A stretch of 5,375 bases of DNA from JANXQG01 sp037147235 (lineage in GTDB: Bacteria; Planctomycetota; Planctomycetia; Pirellulales; Thermoguttaceae), in assembly GCA_037147235.1 (NCBI GenBank), contig JBAWVO010000385.1, forward strand, positions 1-5,375, written 5' to 3'. Shown here one piece after another: positions 5,308 to 5,375 of the stretch. Both the position numbers and the translations under genes were made by a program. Positions within the stretch are counted from its first letter, which is position 1; each line of letters opens with the position of its first letter. The notes under the pieces are model-generated. The model had not been told where the DNA came from, did not search any database, and was given only the letters and a program-made list of their open reading frames with translations.

Positions 5308-5375
5308 GTAGGGTGAGGAGAGCGAGCCCCACCAATTCTGTTGCGGTCCACTTTTGGTGGGGCTCGTTTCACTCT
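5308..5375. repeat. Palindromic intergenic element 4, cut by window edge
   Basis: CGAGCCCCACCAA (5323-5335) and TTGGTGGGGCTCG (5354-5366) form a perfect 13-bp inverted repeat separated by 18 bp. The left flank starting GTAGGGTGAGG (5308 onward) resembles, from memory, the start of repeats frequent in planctomycete intergenic DNA, so it is included tentatively. The right end is outside the window or runs up to base 5375. The element lies about 55-70 bp upstream of the ACT-domain gene start on the - strand. Positions 5254-5307 hold only that gene's ribosome-binding site and no other clear signal. Confidence 0.6.

Noticed and set aside
5305..5310. TACAAT (complement strand) as -10 box for the ACT-domain gene
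   Set aside because: No -35-like hexamer lies 16-18 bp upstream; that position falls in element 4 and reads GGTGGG.

Overview
The window carries seven protein-coding genes and no RNA gene. Six are on the + strand: rpsP (ribosomal protein bS16), trmD (tRNA m1G37 methyltransferase), rplS (ribosomal protein bL19), a yraN/UPF0102 nuclease-fold gene, argC and argJ. The seventh, a tandem ACT-domain protein, is on the - strand and converges on argJ. The moderately high GC content, the rpsP-trmD-rplS order without rimM, the GATGYTALE form of the ArgC nucleotide-binding loop, and the kind of palindromic intergenic repeats present all suggest a Planctomycetota bacterium, probably Pirellulales-like. That assignment is inference from gene content and recollection, not a database result.

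Layout. Positions 1-56 are a perfect 7-bp tandem repeat (AACTAAG) cut by the window edge. Positions 81-2264 are a translation-related cluster, rpsP-trmD-rplS-yraN. bS16 and bL19 are structural ribosomal proteins, TrmD guards reading frame by methylating G37 of tRNAs, and YraN is a conserved protein of unknown role. Positions 2517-4736 are an argC-argJ pair separated by 18 bp. ArgC reduces N-acetylglutamyl phosphate. ArgJ later moves the acetyl group from N-acetylornithine back to glutamate, which makes the arginine route cyclic. Positions 4756-5253 (- strand) encode a small protein with two ACT modules, probably an amino-acid sensor, tail to tail with argJ.

The most interesting material is between the genes. 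Spacers are of two sizes: 18-19 bp with nothing in them, or more than 100 bp. Every spacer of more than 100 bp holds a palindromic element, and all four differ in sequence: 1186-1288, 1722-1803, 2283-2396, and one cut by the right edge from about 5308. Elements 1 and 3 are built from two hairpins in inverted orientation, like REPINs. Element 1 is bracketed by a perfect 8-bp direct repeat (ACGTAAAG) that includes the trmD stop codon. This looks like a target-site duplication and allows the original, roughly 30-nt trmD-rplS spacer to be reconstructed. Elements 2 and 3 are palindromes within palindromes, which suggests repeated insertion at the same spots. No transposase is present, so these would be non-autonomous repeats.
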